Source of the DNA: Limnohabitans sp. Jir61
GTDB taxonomy: Bacteria; Pseudomonadota; Gammaproteobacteria; Burkholderiales; Burkholderiaceae_C
Direction: 5' to 3'
DNA length: 64,000 nt
Assembly (NCBI RefSeq): GCF_003063545.1
Contig: NZ_NESD01000001.1
Location: 868,001-932,000, forward strand
The notes beneath the pieces are model-generated. The model searched no databases. It was not told the DNA's origin and saw nothing but the letters and a program-made list of their open reading frames with translations. This document shows positions 44,003-54,270 of this stretch, piece after piece; the first letter of the stretch is position 1; the number at the start of each line of letters is the position of its first letter. The position numbers and the translations under genes are program-made.

Positions 44003-44977
44003 ATGAAACCGAAAATCATCATCGCGCGTCCTATCTTTGAAGAAACTCTGGCTCTCTTACGCACGCACTTTGACGTGACCGACAACCAAGCCGATGTGGC
44101 TTGGAGCAAAGCCAATTGGACGCAGGCTTTATCGCAACACGTGGGCGCACTCACCACAGGCTCTGACCCTGTGGATGCTGAGGTGCTCAAAGCATGTCCT
44201 GACCTCAAAGCCGTGGCCAATATGGCCGTGGGTTACAACAACTTTGATGTGCCCGCCATGACCGCACAAGGCGTGCAGGCCAGCAACACCCCCGATGTGT
44301 TGACTGAAACCACCGCTGACTTTGGTTTTGCCTTGCTGATGGCCACGGCCCGTCGCATGGCCGAGAGCGAACACTATTTGCGCCGTGGTGAGTGGACGCA
44401 ATGGCGCTACGACATGTTTGCGGGGGCTGAAGTGCACGGCAGCACCATTGGTATTTTGGGCATGGGTCGCATTGGTCAAGGCATAGCACGCCGCGCTGCA
44501 CATGGCTTTGGCATGAAGGTCATTTATCACAACCGCTCGCGCCTAAGCGCGGAGTCTGAAGCCGAATGCAAAGCCACTTATGTGAGCAAAGAGGAGTTGC
44601 TCAAAACGGCAGACCACGTGATGTTGGTCGTGCCTTACAGCGCCGCATCGCACCACACCATTGGTGCGGCTGAGTTGGCGCAAATGAAGCCAACCGCGAC
44701 GCTTATCAACATTGCACGCGGCGGCATTGTGGACGACGCAGCTTTGGCAGTGGCTCTGCGTGAGAAACGAATTGCAGCGGCTGGCTTGGATGTGTTTGAA
44801 GGCGAACCCAAAGTGCATCCCGATTTGTTGACCGTGCCCAATGTGGTGCTCACGCCGCACATCGCCAGCGCGTCCATTCCCACACGCATGGCCATGGCCA
44901 ATTTGGCAGCGGACAACTTGATCAGCTATTTCACCCAAGGCAAGTCAATCACGCCTTTGAACACGGTGGCTGCGTGA
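44003..44977 (+). CDS. 2-hydroxyacid dehydrogenase (glyoxylate/hydroxypyruvate reductase type)
   Basis: 324-residue D-isomer-specific dehydrogenase. It has the NAD(P) motif GMGRIGQGIARRA, the catalytic Arg in NIARGGIVDD, the Glu in GLDVFEGEP and the His in TPHIASAS. It is close to GhrB/GyaR proteins that reduce glyoxylate or hydroxypyruvate. The start codon follows the antiporter stop by three bases. Confidence 0.9.
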   Translation: MKPKIIIARPIFEETLALLRTHFDVTDNQADVAWSKANWTQALSQHVGALTTGSDPVDAEVLKACPDLKAVANMAVGYNNFDVPAMTAQGVQASNTPDVLTETTADFGFALLMATARRMAESEHYLRRGEWTQWRYDMFAGAEVHGSTIGILGMGRIGQGIARRAAHGFGMKVIYHNRSRLSAESEAECKATYVSKEELLKTADHVMLVVPYSAASHHTIGAAELAQMKPTATLINIARGGIVDDAALAVALREKRIAAAGLDVFEGEPKVHPDLLTVPNVVLTPHIASASIPTRMAMANLAADNLISYFTQGKSITPLNTVAA

Positions 44978-46227
44978 TGGAAATTTGGATTGCAGTTGGC
45001 GTTGGGGCATTCAATGCCTTGCTTTTATTGCTCTTGCTACGCAGGCCCAGTGGCAACAACGATGCAGCCGCCCAAGCTTTGCAGCAGAGCCTGCAAAGCC
45101 TGCATGAAAAATTAGAACGCATTGAACGTGAGTTGCGCACCGAAATTACCGAGTCCTCCCGCGGTGGTCGCCAAGAGCTGACGCAAAACCTCGCGCTGTT
45201 TCAGCAAAGCCAAGTTCAGCAACTCACGCTGATGCAAAAGAGCATTGGCGATACGCTGAACCAACAGTTGCAGCAGCTGCAAAAGAGCAATGCCGACAAG
45301 CTGGACGAAATGCGCCGCACGGTGGATGAGAAGCTGCAAACCACGCTGGAAAAGCGTTTGTCTGAAAGCTTCAAACAAGTGGCGGAGCGCTTAGAGCAAG
45401 TGCACAACGGCCTAGGTCAAATGCAAAAGCTGGCCGACGGTGTGGGCAGCTTGCAGCGCGTGCTGACCAACGTCAAAACACGCGGCATGTTTGGCGAAGT
45501 GCAGCTCGAAGCCCTGTTAGAACAAGTGCTGACGATCGAGCAATACGCCAAGCAAGTGGAAACCAAACCACGCAGTAACCAGCGTGTGGACTTTGCGATC
45601 CGCTTTCCCGGTCGTGGCGGTGCAGACGGCGAGCCCGTGTGGCTGCCGATTGATGCCAAGTTTCCCCGCGAAGACTACGAACGCTTGCTGGACGCACAAG
45701 ACCGTGCCGATGCGGTTGCTGCCGAAGTGGCAGCCAAAGCACTGGAGGTGCGCATTCGCACCGAAGCCAAGAGCATTGCCGAGAGCTACCTTGCGCCGCC
45801 GCACACCACCGACTTTGCCATTTTGTTTTTACCCACCGAAGGCTTGTATGCCGAGGTATTGCGTCGCCCCGGTTTGATGGACACCTTGCAGCGCGACTAC
45901 CGCGTTACGCTGGCTGGCCCCACCACCTTGCTGGCCATGCTCAACAGCTTGCACATGGGCTTTCGCACATTGGCGCTGGAGCAGCAAGCCTCTGAGGTAT
46001 GGAAGGTCTTGGGCGCTGTCAAAACCGAATTTGAACGCTATGGCGACTGGGTGGAAAAGGTGCGCGAGCAAGTGCAAAAAGCGGCAGACACTTTGGACCG
46101 AGCCGACACGCGCAGCCGTCAAATGCGCCGTGCATTGAAGAACGTCGAAGCTTTACCCGAAGGCGAAGCGCAAGCCTTGCTGCCCAAGTTTGACGACGCC
46201 TTGGATGACACGGATGCCAAAGTTTGA
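44977..46227 (+). CDS. rmuC: DNA recombination protein RmuC
   Basis: 416-residue RmuC: one N-terminal membrane segment (IWIAVGVGAFNALLLLLLL), a long coiled coil (about residues 25-130) and the nuclease-like C-terminal domain (RGMFGEVQLEALLEQVL; DFAIRFPG; PIDAKFPREDY). It limits inversions at short repeats. I use the ATG at 44977 (TGATG overlap) rather than the GTG one codon earlier. Confidence 0.94.
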   Translation: MEIWIAVGVGAFNALLLLLLLRRPSGNNDAAAQALQQSLQSLHEKLERIERELRTEITESSRGGRQELTQNLALFQQSQVQQLTLMQKSIGDTLNQQLQQLQKSNADKLDEMRRTVDEKLQTTLEKRLSESFKQVAERLEQVHNGLGQMQKLADGVGSLQRVLTNVKTRGMFGEVQLEALLEQVLTIEQYAKQVETKPRSNQRVDFAIRFPGRGGADGEPVWLPIDAKFPREDYERLLDAQDRADAVAAEVAAKALEVRIRTEAKSIAESYLAPPHTTDFAILFLPTEGLYAEVLRRPGLMDTLQRDYRVTLAGPTTLLAMLNSLHMGFRTLALEQQASEVWKVLGAVKTEFERYGDWVEKVREQVQKAADTLDRADTRSRQMRRALKNVEALPEGEAQALLPKFDDALDDTDAKV

Positions 46228-47375
46228 AACGTGAACTTGCCAAGCTGATTGCAGGCCAAGTGTGTTTGCATGCCTGCATGGCGGGCATGCGTATGGCTGC
46301 ACCATTGATGGCACTGCGCAGCGGCCAAAGCGAAGCAGCCGTGGGTTTCTTGCTGGCCATGTTTGCATTGACGCAAGTGTTTCTCGCATTGCCTGCAGGT
46401 CGATATGCTGATTTGCATGGTTTGAAGCGCCCTGTGTTGTGGAGCGTGCTCATGGGGGCCATCGGTGCTGGTGCTGCGGCAGTGTGGCCGATCTTTCCTG
46501 TGCTGTGTTTCAGTGGATTGATGACGGGTGGTGCCACAGGCATTGCCATCATCGCTTTGCAGCGTCATGTGGGGCGCGCAGCGCAGGGCTTGACACAGAT
46601 GAAGCAAGCATTCAGTTGGCTCTCGATTGCGCCTGCATTCTCTAACTTCATTGGTCCATTCACGGCCGGCTTGTTGATTGACCATGCCGGCTTTCAGTGG
46701 GCGTTTGCAGCGATGGCTTTGCTACCCGTGATTGCTTGGGCTTGTATTCGCCAAGCGCACGAATTACCCAAAGTGGTCAAACCCGAAGGCCATGAAAATA
46801 ACAGTGCATGGGATTTGTTGAATGAGCCCATGTTTCGCCGCTTGTTGATGGTCAATTGGTTTTTATCGGCCTGTTGGGATGTACACACCTTTGTCGTGCC
46901 CATCTTGGGCCATGAGCGGGGCTTGAGTGCTTCGGCCATTGGTTCTATCTTGGGTGTGTTTGCACTGGCTGCTGCGTTCATTCGCATGATGATGCCGTTC
47001 ATCGCGGCGCGTTTGCATGAGTGGCAGGTGGTCACGGGCGCGATGCTGATCACCTCTTTCATGTTGGCCGTATACCCGTTCACCGAAACAGCTTGGTTGA
47101 TGGGCGCTTGCTCGGTGTTGGTGGGCTTGTCGTTGGGTGGTGTTCAACCCATGATCATGAGTACCTTGCATCAAATCACGCCTGAGCATCGACATGGTGA
47201 AGCGCTAGGTCTGCGCTTAATGGGCATCAACGCGTCGAGCGTGCTAATGCCCATGGTGTTTGGTGCAGCGGGCACCGTCATTGGCATCAGTGGGGTGTTT
47301 TGGTGTGTGTCTGCCGTGGTGGGCTTGGGCTCACGCAGCGCGTATCAGCTCAGAGTTCATAAAAAGCACGAATGA
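46224..47375 (+). CDS. MFS transporter
   Basis: 383-residue major facilitator with about twelve hydrophobic segments and the loop 2-3 motif GRYADLHGLKRP. The start is probably TTG at 46224, overlapping the rmuC stop (TTGA); the next in-frame ATG is at Met20 and would cut into the first helix. The substrate is unknown. Its last 26 bases overlap the convergent LOG gene. Confidence 0.83.
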   Translation: MKRELAKLIAGQVCLHACMAGMRMAAPLMALRSGQSEAAVGFLLAMFALTQVFLALPAGRYADLHGLKRPVLWSVLMGAIGAGAAAVWPIFPVLCFSGLMTGGATGIAIIALQRHVGRAAQGLTQMKQAFSWLSIAPAFSNFIGPFTAGLLIDHAGFQWAFAAMALLPVIAWACIRQAHELPKVVKPEGHENNSAWDLLNEPMFRRLLMVNWFLSACWDVHTFVVPILGHERGLSASAIGSILGVFALAAAFIRMMMPFIAARLHEWQVVTGAMLITSFMLAVYPFTETAWLMGACSVLVGLSLGGVQPMIMSTLHQITPEHRHGEALGLRLMGINASSVLMPMVFGAAGTVIGISGVFWCVSAVVGLGSRSAYQLRVHKKHE

Positions 47376-48213
47376 AGCGCCACGCGTCGTCCACGCTGTC
47401 GACGTAGGTGAACAAGTCCAGGTCTTCTTCTGAGATCACGCCTTCATCCACCAGCACATCGAGGTGTAACAAACGCTTCCAGTAGTCGCTGCCAAACAGC
47501 ACGATGGGCACGGGCTTGGCTTTTTTGCATTGCACCAGCGTGAGTGTTTCAAACAATTCGTCCAGTGTGCCAAAGCCTCCAGGAAATGCCACCAAAGCTT
47601 TGGCGCGCATCATGAAGTGCATTTTGCGCAACGCAAAGTAGTGGAACTTGAAGCTCAGGTCGGGCGTGATGTGCGGGTTGGGGTTTTGCTCATGCGGTAG
47701 GGCGATGTTGAGTCCTACGCTGATGCCACCCGCCTCTTGCGCGCCACGGTTGGCCGCCTCCATGATGCCGGGGCCGCCGCCGGTGCAGATGAAGAGTTTT
47801 TGATCGGCTGCTTGGTGCTCGCTGAATTTGGTGATGGTGTGGGCTAGGGCACGCGACTGTTCGTAATAACGCGCGTTGCGCACCAACACTTCGGCCTTGG
47901 CAATTTGCTGTGCATCCCCAGAAGCGCGGGCGAGGATGAGTGCGCGGTGCGACTCTTCTTCGCTGCGAAATCGCGCGCTGCCAAACACCACCACCGTGTG
48001 CTCAATGCCGCGAGCGATTTGCGCTAAATCGGGCTTGAGCATTTCCATTTGCATTCGCAAGCCACGCGTTTCGCGGCGCAGCAAAAACTCGGGGTCGGCA
48101 AACGCCAAGCGGTTCGATTCGGGTTTGAGTGAGTCGCCGTTGTCGTAGTGCGCTTTGAGGGTTTCCCAAGCTTCGGCAAGGCGTCGGTCGTGAGGGTCTA
48201 GCATTCCATCCAT
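47350..48213 (-). CDS. LOG family protein (TIGR00730-like Rossmann fold)
   Basis: 287-residue protein with the nucleotide-monophosphate phosphoribohydrolase motifs GGGPGIMEAANRGA and PGGFGTLDELFE. Related proteins release bases from nucleotide monophosphates. This larger type carries about 100 extra N-terminal residues compared with plant LOG. Confidence 0.9.
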   Translation of the reverse strand: MDGMLDPHDRRLAEAWETLKAHYDNGDSLKPESNRLAFADPEFLLRRETRGLRMQMEMLKPDLAQIARGIEHTVVVFGSARFRSEEESHRALILARASGDAQQIAKAEVLVRNARYYEQSRALAHTITKFSEHQAADQKLFICTGGGPGIMEAANRGAQEAGGISVGLNIALPHEQNPNPHITPDLSFKFHYFALRKMHFMMRAKALVAFPGGFGTLDELFETLTLVQCKKAKPVPIVLFGSDYWKRLLHLDVLVDEGVISEEDLDLFTYVDSVDDAWRFIRAFYEL

Positions 48214-48255
48214 GCGGCGATGTTACATGGGCGAAACGGCTGATGCACGAACAAT

Positions 48256-48280
48256 GAAAAAGGCCTCCGAAGAGGCCTTG
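48256..48280 (-). terminator. efp terminator
   Basis: On the minus strand: AAGGCCTC-TTCG-GAGGCCTT followed by TTT. It has a stable UUCG tetraloop and a T run. Confidence 0.9.
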
Positions 48281-48301
48281 ATTGCTAAAGCTTGTGAAAG
48301 C

Positions 48302-48856
48302 TTAGACGCGCTTGCGGTATTCACCGGTGCGTGTATCAACTTCAACTTTATCGCCTTGAGCCACGAACAATGGCACAGCCACTTCGAAACCTGTTGCGAG
48401 TTTGGCGGGCTTCAACACTTTGCCTGAGGTGTCGCCTTTGACAGCTGGCTCAGTCCAAGTGATTTCGCGCACAACGTTTGTGGGCAATTCGACAGAAATA
48501 GCTTTCTCGTCGTAGAACACCACTTCGAGTTCCATGCCGTCTTCGAGGTAGTTCAGGGCGTCGCCCATGTTGCTGGCTTCGACTTCGTATTGGTTGAAGT
48601 CGGCGTCCATGCAAACATACATAGGGTCTGCAAAGTAAGAGTAGGTGCAATCCTTCTTGTCCAAGATGACTTGGTCCATCTTGTCGTCGGCTTTGAACAC
48701 AACTTCAGTACCGAAGTTGGCGATCAAGCTTTTCAATTTCATGCGAACGGTGGAAGAGCCACGGCCACCACGTTGGTATTCGGTGCGCAGGACAACCATA
48801 GGGTCCTTGCCGTGCATGATGACGTTGCCAACGCGGATTTCTTGAGCGGTTTTCAT
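48302..48856 (-). CDS. efp: Translation elongation factor P, Arg32 type
   Basis: 184-residue EF-P that relieves ribosome stalling at proline runs. The tip residue is Arg32 (YQRGGRGSS), so it belongs to the arginine type modified by rhamnosylation instead of lysylation. The start at 48856 gives the standard length; a 14-codon longer frame is open but not supported. The modifying enzyme EarP is encoded 72 bp upstream in the same direction. Confidence 0.97.
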   Translation of the reverse strand: MKTAQEIRVGNVIMHGKDPMVVLRTEYQRGGRGSSTVRMKLKSLIANFGTEVVFKADDKMDQVILDKKDCTYSYFADPMYVCMDADFNQYEVEASNMGDALNYLEDGMELEVVFYDEKAISVELPTNVVREITWTEPAVKGDTSGKVLKPAKLATGFEVAVPLFVAQGDKVEVDTRTGEYRKRV

Positions 48857-48928
48857 AGTGTGAGGTTTTCTTAGAGGTATGTGGCCCATGCAGCTCAAGC
48901 TGCGACGGGGTTCGCAAAGCCGCTTATT

Positions 48929-50053
48929 TTAGCGTTTTTGAGCCACGAAACTGAGTAACTGGCTGGTGAGGTCTGTTTGGGCTTGTAAACGCTGCTGCGT
49001 TTGGTGGCTCCAGCTACGCCAATCGTCAATGACAGTGCGGGTTAGCGCAGGAATCGGCCCTGTTTCGAGGCCATTCCAAACTGCATGAAATTTTATTAAG
49101 TCGGCGGGCATGTCCAGCGCCGCTTCAAAGGCGTGCAACTTGTCGTGGTGGGCCAAATCGTCCTGCGGGTAGATGTGCCATGCAAATGGACGGCCGGCCC
49201 ACAGGGCGCGCACCAGCGAGTCTTCGCCACGCACAAAGTTGAAGTCGCAAGCCCATAGCAAGTGATCAAAGTCGGTTTGGCTGAGGTAGGGCAGTTGGCT
49301 GATGTGCAGCTGGCCTGTGCCGCTGCTGGGCATGTGCAGGGCTTGGGTGGCTGCTGCTACGGCTGCGTTGGGCCGACCTTGTGCCACCAGCAAGCGGGTG
49401 GGGGTGTCTGCTTGACTGAGTTGCGTCAACAATTCGGGCAATGCTGCGGGTTCGTAGCAAAACAGGCTGATGAGTTGTTCGTTGGCTGGAATGGGTTTGT
49501 CTAGCGGCAGTGCGCTTAGCCATGCTTGGCGTTGAAACGCGGCTTGTCGCGCAGGTAAATCTGGCTCGCGCAACAAACCACCCGTCTCGTGCGTGAATCC
49601 CGGAAAGAAAAACCATTTGGTCATGCCGCGCGCAGGACCACTCATTACGGGTGAAGCCAAACCATGCGAGCGGGCTACATAGCCTTCGGCACTCAGGTAT
49701 TCGAGGTTGATCCACACGGGTGGTGTACCTTTGGCCATCAGTGCTTGAACCGCTTCGGGCAGTTCGCAGCCGAAAGCTTCGACCACCACATCGCCGATTT
49801 GGAATGTGCCGTCTTGCGCTAAAGCTTGCATTGCAGCAGTGTCGGGCCACACATGAACAGCGGCACCTGTGCAACCCTGCGGTGCCATCCAAACCAAAGC
49901 CGAGGCATCGTCCACCCATAGCCGCACGGTGTGCCCGCGCTGCGCGAGATCAACGCACAGTCGCCAGCACACGCCAAGGTCGCCGTGGTTGTCGATGACG
50001 CGACAAAAAATATCCCAACGCAGGCTGGGTGATGAATGGGTATCGAATTTCAC
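48929..50053 (-). CDS. earP: EF-P arginine rhamnosyltransferase EarP
   Basis: 374-residue GT-B glycosyltransferase with the EarP signature [20 protein letters not shown], including the catalytic Asp residues, and the C-terminal nucleotide-sugar region ([21 protein letters not shown]). It transfers rhamnose from dTDP-rhamnose to Arg32 of EF-P. The gene pair earP-efp is transcribed together. Only 25 bp separate its start from the divergent uvrC. Confidence 0.95.
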   Translation of the reverse strand: MKFDTHSSPSLRWDIFCRVIDNHGDLGVCWRLCVDLAQRGHTVRLWVDDASALVWMAPQGCTGAAVHVWPDTAAMQALAQDGTFQIGDVVVEAFGCELPEAVQALMAKGTPPVWINLEYLSAEGYVARSHGLASPVMSGPARGMTKWFFFPGFTHETGGLLREPDLPARQAAFQRQAWLSALPLDKPIPANEQLISLFCYEPAALPELLTQLSQADTPTRLLVAQGRPNAAVAAATQALHMPSSGTGQLHISQLPYLSQTDFDHLLWACDFNFVRGEDSLVRALWAGRPFAWHIYPQDDLAHHDKLHAFEAALDMPADLIKFHAVWNGLETGPIPALTRTVIDDWRSWSHQTQQRLQAQTDLTSQLLSFVAQKR

Positions 50054-50078
50054 ACTTCAGATTGTCCACAATACGGGC

Positions 50079-52004
50079 ATGTCCAAAACTCCTTCAGACG
50101 CCACGCCAGAAAACGCAGCACCGCGCCACCCACCCGAGCTGTTAGAGCTGGTGGCAAGCTTGCCTGCGTTGCCCGGTGTGTACCGCTACTTTGATGCGCA
50201 AGAGCAGGTGCTGTATGTGGGCAAAGCCATCAACCTGAAGAAGCGGGTGTCTAGCTATTTCCAAAAAGACCACGGTGGAACACGCATTGGCCACATGGTG
50301 AGCAAGATCGTGCGCATGGAAACCACGGTGGTGCGCTCAGAGGCAGAAGCGCTGCTGCTGGAAAACAACCTCATCAAAACGCTCAAGCCCAAGTACAACA
50401 TCTTGTTCCGTGATGACAAGAGCTACCCGTATTTGAAGATGACGCGTGGCTTGGCAGTCAAGGCAGACGAGCCGCCCAAGTTGGGTGCAAATCCATCGCC
50501 CCAACAAGTGCCCCGAGTCGTGTATTACCGAGGTGCGGTGGACAAACGCCACGACTACTTTGGCCCATACCCCAGTGTGTGGGCGGTGCGTGAAGCCATT
50601 CAGCTTTTGCAAAAAGTGTTTCGCTTGCGCACCTGCGAAGACACGGTGTTCAACAACCGCACACGCCCGTGTTTGCTGTTTCAAATCAAGCGTTGCTCAG
50701 GGCCATGTGTGGGCCTCATATCTGTGCCCGACTACCAGCGCGATGTAGACAGCGCCATGCGTTTGCTACGCGGTGAAACGCAAGAGGTGATGGGTAGCAT
50801 CGAAGCACGCATGATGGCGCACGCCGAGAGGCTGGAGTTTGAGCAAGCTGCCGAGCTGCGCAACCAAATGAGCGCACTCTCCAAAGTGCTGCATCAACAA
50901 GCGGTGGATACGGTGGGTGACCAAGACGTGGACATCCTCGCGGTCAAAGTGCAAGGCGGTAAAGCCTGTGTCAACTTGGCTATGGTGCGCGGTGGCCGCC
51001 ATTTGGGTGACAGGCCTTACTTCCCTGTACATGTGGACGATGCCGAGCCCACCGAAGTCCTGGAAGCGTTTTTAAGTCAGCACTATTTGGATGTGCCTGT
51101 GCCGCCCGCGCTCATCACCAGCCACGCGGTAGACAAAGAACTCCTGCAAGCACTGACCGAACAAACCGGCGTCAAGATTACCGCCGTGCACAACCCGCGC
51201 GAGCAACGCCGCGTATGGCTAGAGATGGCGCAACAAAACGCAGACATTCAACTTGCCCGCTTGCTGGCCGAAGAGGGCTCGCAACAAGCGCGCACGCGCG
51301 CTTTAGTCGATGCACTCGATTTGGCACCCGAAGATTTGGAACAGTTCCGTGTGGAGTGCTTTGACATTTCGCATACCTCGGGCGAGTCCACGCAGGCGTC
51401 GTGCGTGGTGTTCCATCACCACAAAATGCAAAGCGCGGAATACCGTCGCTACAACATTGATGGCATCACCGGGGGTGACGACTACGCCGCCATGCGCCAA
51501 GTGCTGGTGCGCCGCTACAGCAAGCTGGCCGAGGCTGTGCGTGCGGGCGAGGGCAAGCTGCCCGACCTCGTGCTGATTGACGGTGGCAAAGGCCAAGTGT
51601 CAATGGCGCGTGAGGTGTTTGAGTCGCTCGGGCTCGACCTCTCGCGCATCGTGGGCGTGGAAAAAGGCGAGGGCCGTAAAGTGGGCTTGGAAGAGCTGGT
51701 GTTTGCCGATGGTCGCGAGAAGGTGTACCTCGGCCGTGACTCCGCCGCGTTGATGCTGGTGGCGCAAATTCGCGATGAAGCGCACCGCTTTGCCATCACG
51801 GGCATGCGCGCCGCACGAGCCAAAGTGCGCGTGGGTGGCAGCAAGCTCGAAGAAATTCCGGGTGTGGGGCCCAAGAAACGCGCCAAGTTGCTGCAGCGCT
51901 TTGGCGGTGCACGCGGCGTGGGCGATGCCAGCGTGGCAGACCTGTGTACCGTGGAAGGTATTTCGGAAGAGTTGGCGCAAACGATTTACAACGCCTTGCG
52001 TTGA
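50079..52004 (+). CDS. uvrC: Excinuclease ABC subunit C
   Basis: 641-residue UvrC. It has an N-terminal GIY-YIG nuclease ([20 protein letters not shown]), a UVR motif ([17 protein letters not shown]), an RNase H-like nuclease core ([13 protein letters not shown]) and C-terminal helix-hairpin-helix ([18 protein letters not shown]). It makes both incisions in nucleotide excision repair. I start at 50079; the upstream open frame overlaps earP on the other strand. Confidence 0.96.
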   Translation: MSKTPSDATPENAAPRHPPELLELVASLPALPGVYRYFDAQEQVLYVGKAINLKKRVSSYFQKDHGGTRIGHMVSKIVRMETTVVRSEAEALLLENNLIKTLKPKYNILFRDDKSYPYLKMTRGLAVKADEPPKLGANPSPQQVPRVVYYRGAVDKRHDYFGPYPSVWAVREAIQLLQKVFRLRTCEDTVFNNRTRPCLLFQIKRCSGPCVGLISVPDYQRDVDSAMRLLRGETQEVMGSIEARMMAHAERLEFEQAAELRNQMSALSKVLHQQAVDTVGDQDVDILAVKVQGGKACVNLAMVRGGRHLGDRPYFPVHVDDAEPTEVLEAFLSQHYLDVPVPPALITSHAVDKELLQALTEQTGVKITAVHNPREQRRVWLEMAQQNADIQLARLLAEEGSQQARTRALVDALDLAPEDLEQFRVECFDISHTSGESTQASCVVFHHHKMQSAEYRRYNIDGITGGDDYAAMRQVLVRRYSKLAEAVRAGEGKLPDLVLIDGGKGQVSMAREVFESLGLDLSRIVGVEKGEGRKVGLEELVFADGREKVYLGRDSAALMLVAQIRDEAHRFAITGMRAARAKVRVGGSKLEEIPGVGPKKRAKLLQRFGGARGVGDASVADLCTVEGISEELAQTIYNALR

Positions 52005-52061
52005 GGTGCTTGGAAATTATTAGCAATGCCCAGCAATGCAAACATGATCGAGTGATTCAAG

Positions 52062-52925
52062 ATGAGTTCAAAGAAAAAATTCACAACAAACTCTCTACGT
52101 CAATCCACCATTGAAGTCTCTACCAACGGGCGAATGGATATTTACCATTCCATTGTGGCGATGAGTTGGTGGGGCTACTTGGCGGTTTTTGCCGTCGTGT
52201 TTTTACTCGTCAATGCCCTTTTTGGATGTTTGTATTACATCGATGAGTCTTCGATCGGTGGCCTGACTAGCACTGCTTATTCCGAGTATTTTTTCTTCAG
52301 CGTACAAACGCTCGCCACGATTGGGTATGGCGCCAAGTTCCCACAAACACTTTATGCCGATGTGTTGGTCACTGTCGAAGCGATGATCGGTTTGTTGGGG
52401 CTTGGCTTGTTTGCCGCCATCGCTTTTGCGCGGTTGTCGATTCCACGCTCGCGCATTATTTTTAGCAAGGTGGCTGTGGTGACGGCGTATGAAGGCCAGC
52501 CTACCTTGATGTTTCGCGTGGCCAATGAAAGAAACAACCGCATCATTGGTGCAGAAGTTGAGTTGAGTTTGTTGATGCGAGAGACAACGGCCGAAGGTTT
52601 GAGCATTCGTCGAATTTATGACTTAGACCTCGTTAGAAGCCACACGCCTATGTTGTCATTGACGTGGTTGGTTTTTCATCCAATTCGCGAAGGTAGCCCC
52701 TTGTTTGGCATGTCTGCCCAAAGCATTGACAACGCAGATTTCGCTTTGATCGCCACCATCAAAGGTTTGGATGAAACGATCTCACAAACGGTACATGCCA
52801 ACCACACCTATGCCAGCACCGACATCAAGTGGCATCACAAATTCAAAGACATGTTCACGGAAGACGCGACCACGGGCCAAGCTTCGATTGACCTGACCCG
52901 GATTCATGATGTTCAAACCACATGA
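52062..52925 (+). CDS. Inward-rectifier K+ channel (KirBac-like)
   Basis: 287-residue channel. Two membrane segments flank the selectivity filter TIGYG (FFFSVQTLATIGYGAKFPQ), followed by an immunoglobulin-like cytoplasmic domain (FRVANERNNRIIGAEVELSLL). This matches KirBac proteins. It forms a tetramer in the inner membrane. It is convergent with serB with only 10 bp between. Confidence 0.92.
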   Translation: MSSKKKFTTNSLRQSTIEVSTNGRMDIYHSIVAMSWWGYLAVFAVVFLLVNALFGCLYYIDESSIGGLTSTAYSEYFFFSVQTLATIGYGAKFPQTLYADVLVTVEAMIGLLGLGLFAAIAFARLSIPRSRIIFSKVAVVTAYEGQPTLMFRVANERNNRIIGAEVELSLLMRETTAEGLSIRRIYDLDLVRSHTPMLSLTWLVFHPIREGSPLFGMSAQSIDNADFALIATIKGLDETISQTVHANHTYASTDIKWHHKFKDMFTEDATTGQASIDLTRIHDVQTT

Positions 52926-52935
52926 AGCGTCTGAC

Positions 52936-53646
52936 TTAAACCTTCACCACTTCCAGCAAACGGTCTAAGCCACCCTCGTTGATAGCCACCATCGCTTGCT
53001 CGCGCACCTTGGGTTTGGCGTGGTACGCCACGGATAAACCCGCTTCGCCCATCATCAGCAAATCGTTCGCGCCATCGCCCATGGCAATGGCTTCGCTTGG
53101 CTGGATGCCCATTTGTGCGCAGATGTGCAGCAGCATCTTGCGCTTTTCTGCGCCGTCACAAATATCACCCCAGTCTTGCGTGACCACATCGCCCGTCAGA
53201 TGACCGTTGTCAATCGCCAGCACGTTGCTGCGCGCGAAGTCGATGTTGAGCATCTCGCACACGCGGTCGGCAAAGAAGGTAAAACCACCGCTGACCAACA
53301 ACACTTTCATACCGTGGGCTTTGCAGGTGTCCACCAATGTTTTGGCTCCGGGGTTCAAGCGCAGTCGCTGTTCAAACACCTCGTGCAAGGCGGTCTCGGG
53401 CACGCCTTTGAGCAGCGCCACGCGCCGGCGCAAGCTGTCTTTGAAATCGGTAATCTCACCGCGCATGGCTGCTTCGGTGATGGCCGCCACCTCGGCCTTG
53501 CGGCCTGCAGCATCTGCGATCTCGTCAATGCACTCGATGTTGATGAGCGTCGAGTCCATGTCAAACGCGATGAGTTTGAAGTCTTGGAGTTTCAGGGGGG
53601 CGGTGAAGCCTTGGATGACTAAGCCAGGAGCGAATTCTTGTTGCAT
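52936..53646 (-). CDS. serB: Phosphoserine phosphatase SerB
   Basis: 236-residue HAD phosphatase with nucleophile motif FDMDSTLINIECIDEIA (Asp29, Asp31), SGGFTFFADRV and GDGANDLLMM. Last step of serine biosynthesis. I place the start at 53646 (MQQEFAPG), seven bases after the upstream gene; a 23-codon longer frame would overlap that gene. Third gene of the mfd operon. It lacks an N-terminal ACT domain. Confidence 0.94.
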   Translation of the reverse strand: MQQEFAPGLVIQGFTAPLKLQDFKLIAFDMDSTLINIECIDEIADAAGRKAEVAAITEAAMRGEITDFKDSLRRRVALLKGVPETALHEVFEQRLRLNPGAKTLVDTCKAHGMKVLLVSGGFTFFADRVCEMLNIDFARSNVLAIDNGHLTGDVVTQDWGDICDGAEKRKMLLHICAQMGIQPSEAIAMGDGANDLLMMGEAGLSVAYHAKPKVREQAMVAINEGGLDRLLEVVKV

Positions 53647-53653
53647 AAGTGAA

Positions 53654-54268
53654 TTAAGACTTGAGATACAGATTGTCAGACCAAGTGGCCAGCCAATAAG
53701 GCTTGAACGCCACAAAGATGGCGCACATCATGCCTGTGATGAACGCGTCGCCCCAGGCCATGAGCCAAAACGCGATGACGGACAAGCCGCTGCCCACATT
53801 GGGCAGTTCATGGCCTGTCCACTGTGCCAAGAGGCTGGCTGCAAAGATGCACAGCACCGAGCCCAAAAAGCCTCGGCCCAGCACATACACAAAGGGGTGG
53901 TGCGTCACCCAACGGCGCAATGCTGCGCCAAGCAGCAGAGCAAAGGTTGCAGGTAGTAGGCCTTGCCAAACGATGAGGGCGGTCGCGGTGTCTACCGAGG
54001 TGGCCGATATCAAGGTGGTGCTGATGCCCACCGCCACGAGGGCCAGCACAGCCAAAGGCCAACCCAGCATGAGCGTGACCAGTGGCGCACCAGACCAATG
54101 CAGCTGCAACGGCATGTGGTGCAAGCTGGGCAGCGCCCACAGCCACGGCAGCAGCACCAAGGTGGCTAGCAAGGGTGTGAGTAGCTCAGTGCCCACGAGC
54201 ATGCGCCAAGGCTTGAGCCACAGCGATGCACACAGGCAAGCCAAGATGACGGCGATTTCAAAGTCCAT
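53654..54268 (-). CDS. Integral membrane protein, CbiM-like ECF permease
   Basis: 204-residue hydrophobic protein with about six membrane segments. The C-terminal stretch (WGDAFITGMMCAIFVAFKPYWLATWSDNLYL) resembles the GEAF-TGM end of CbiM-like energy-coupling-factor permeases, which serve metal uptake. No ATPase or EcfT gene is next to it. It sits two bases after mfd and seven before serB, so it is co-transcribed with them for no obvious reason. Confidence 0.6.
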   Translation of the reverse strand: MDFEIAVILACLCASLWLKPWRMLVGTELLTPLLATLVLLPWLWALPSLHHMPLQLHWSGAPLVTLMLGWPLAVLALVAVGISTTLISATSVDTATALIVWQGLLPATFALLLGAALRRWVTHHPFVYVLGRGFLGSVLCIFAASLLAQWTGHELPNVGSGLSVIAFWLMAWGDAFITGMMCAIFVAFKPYWLATWSDNLYLKS

Positions 54269-54270
54269 GG

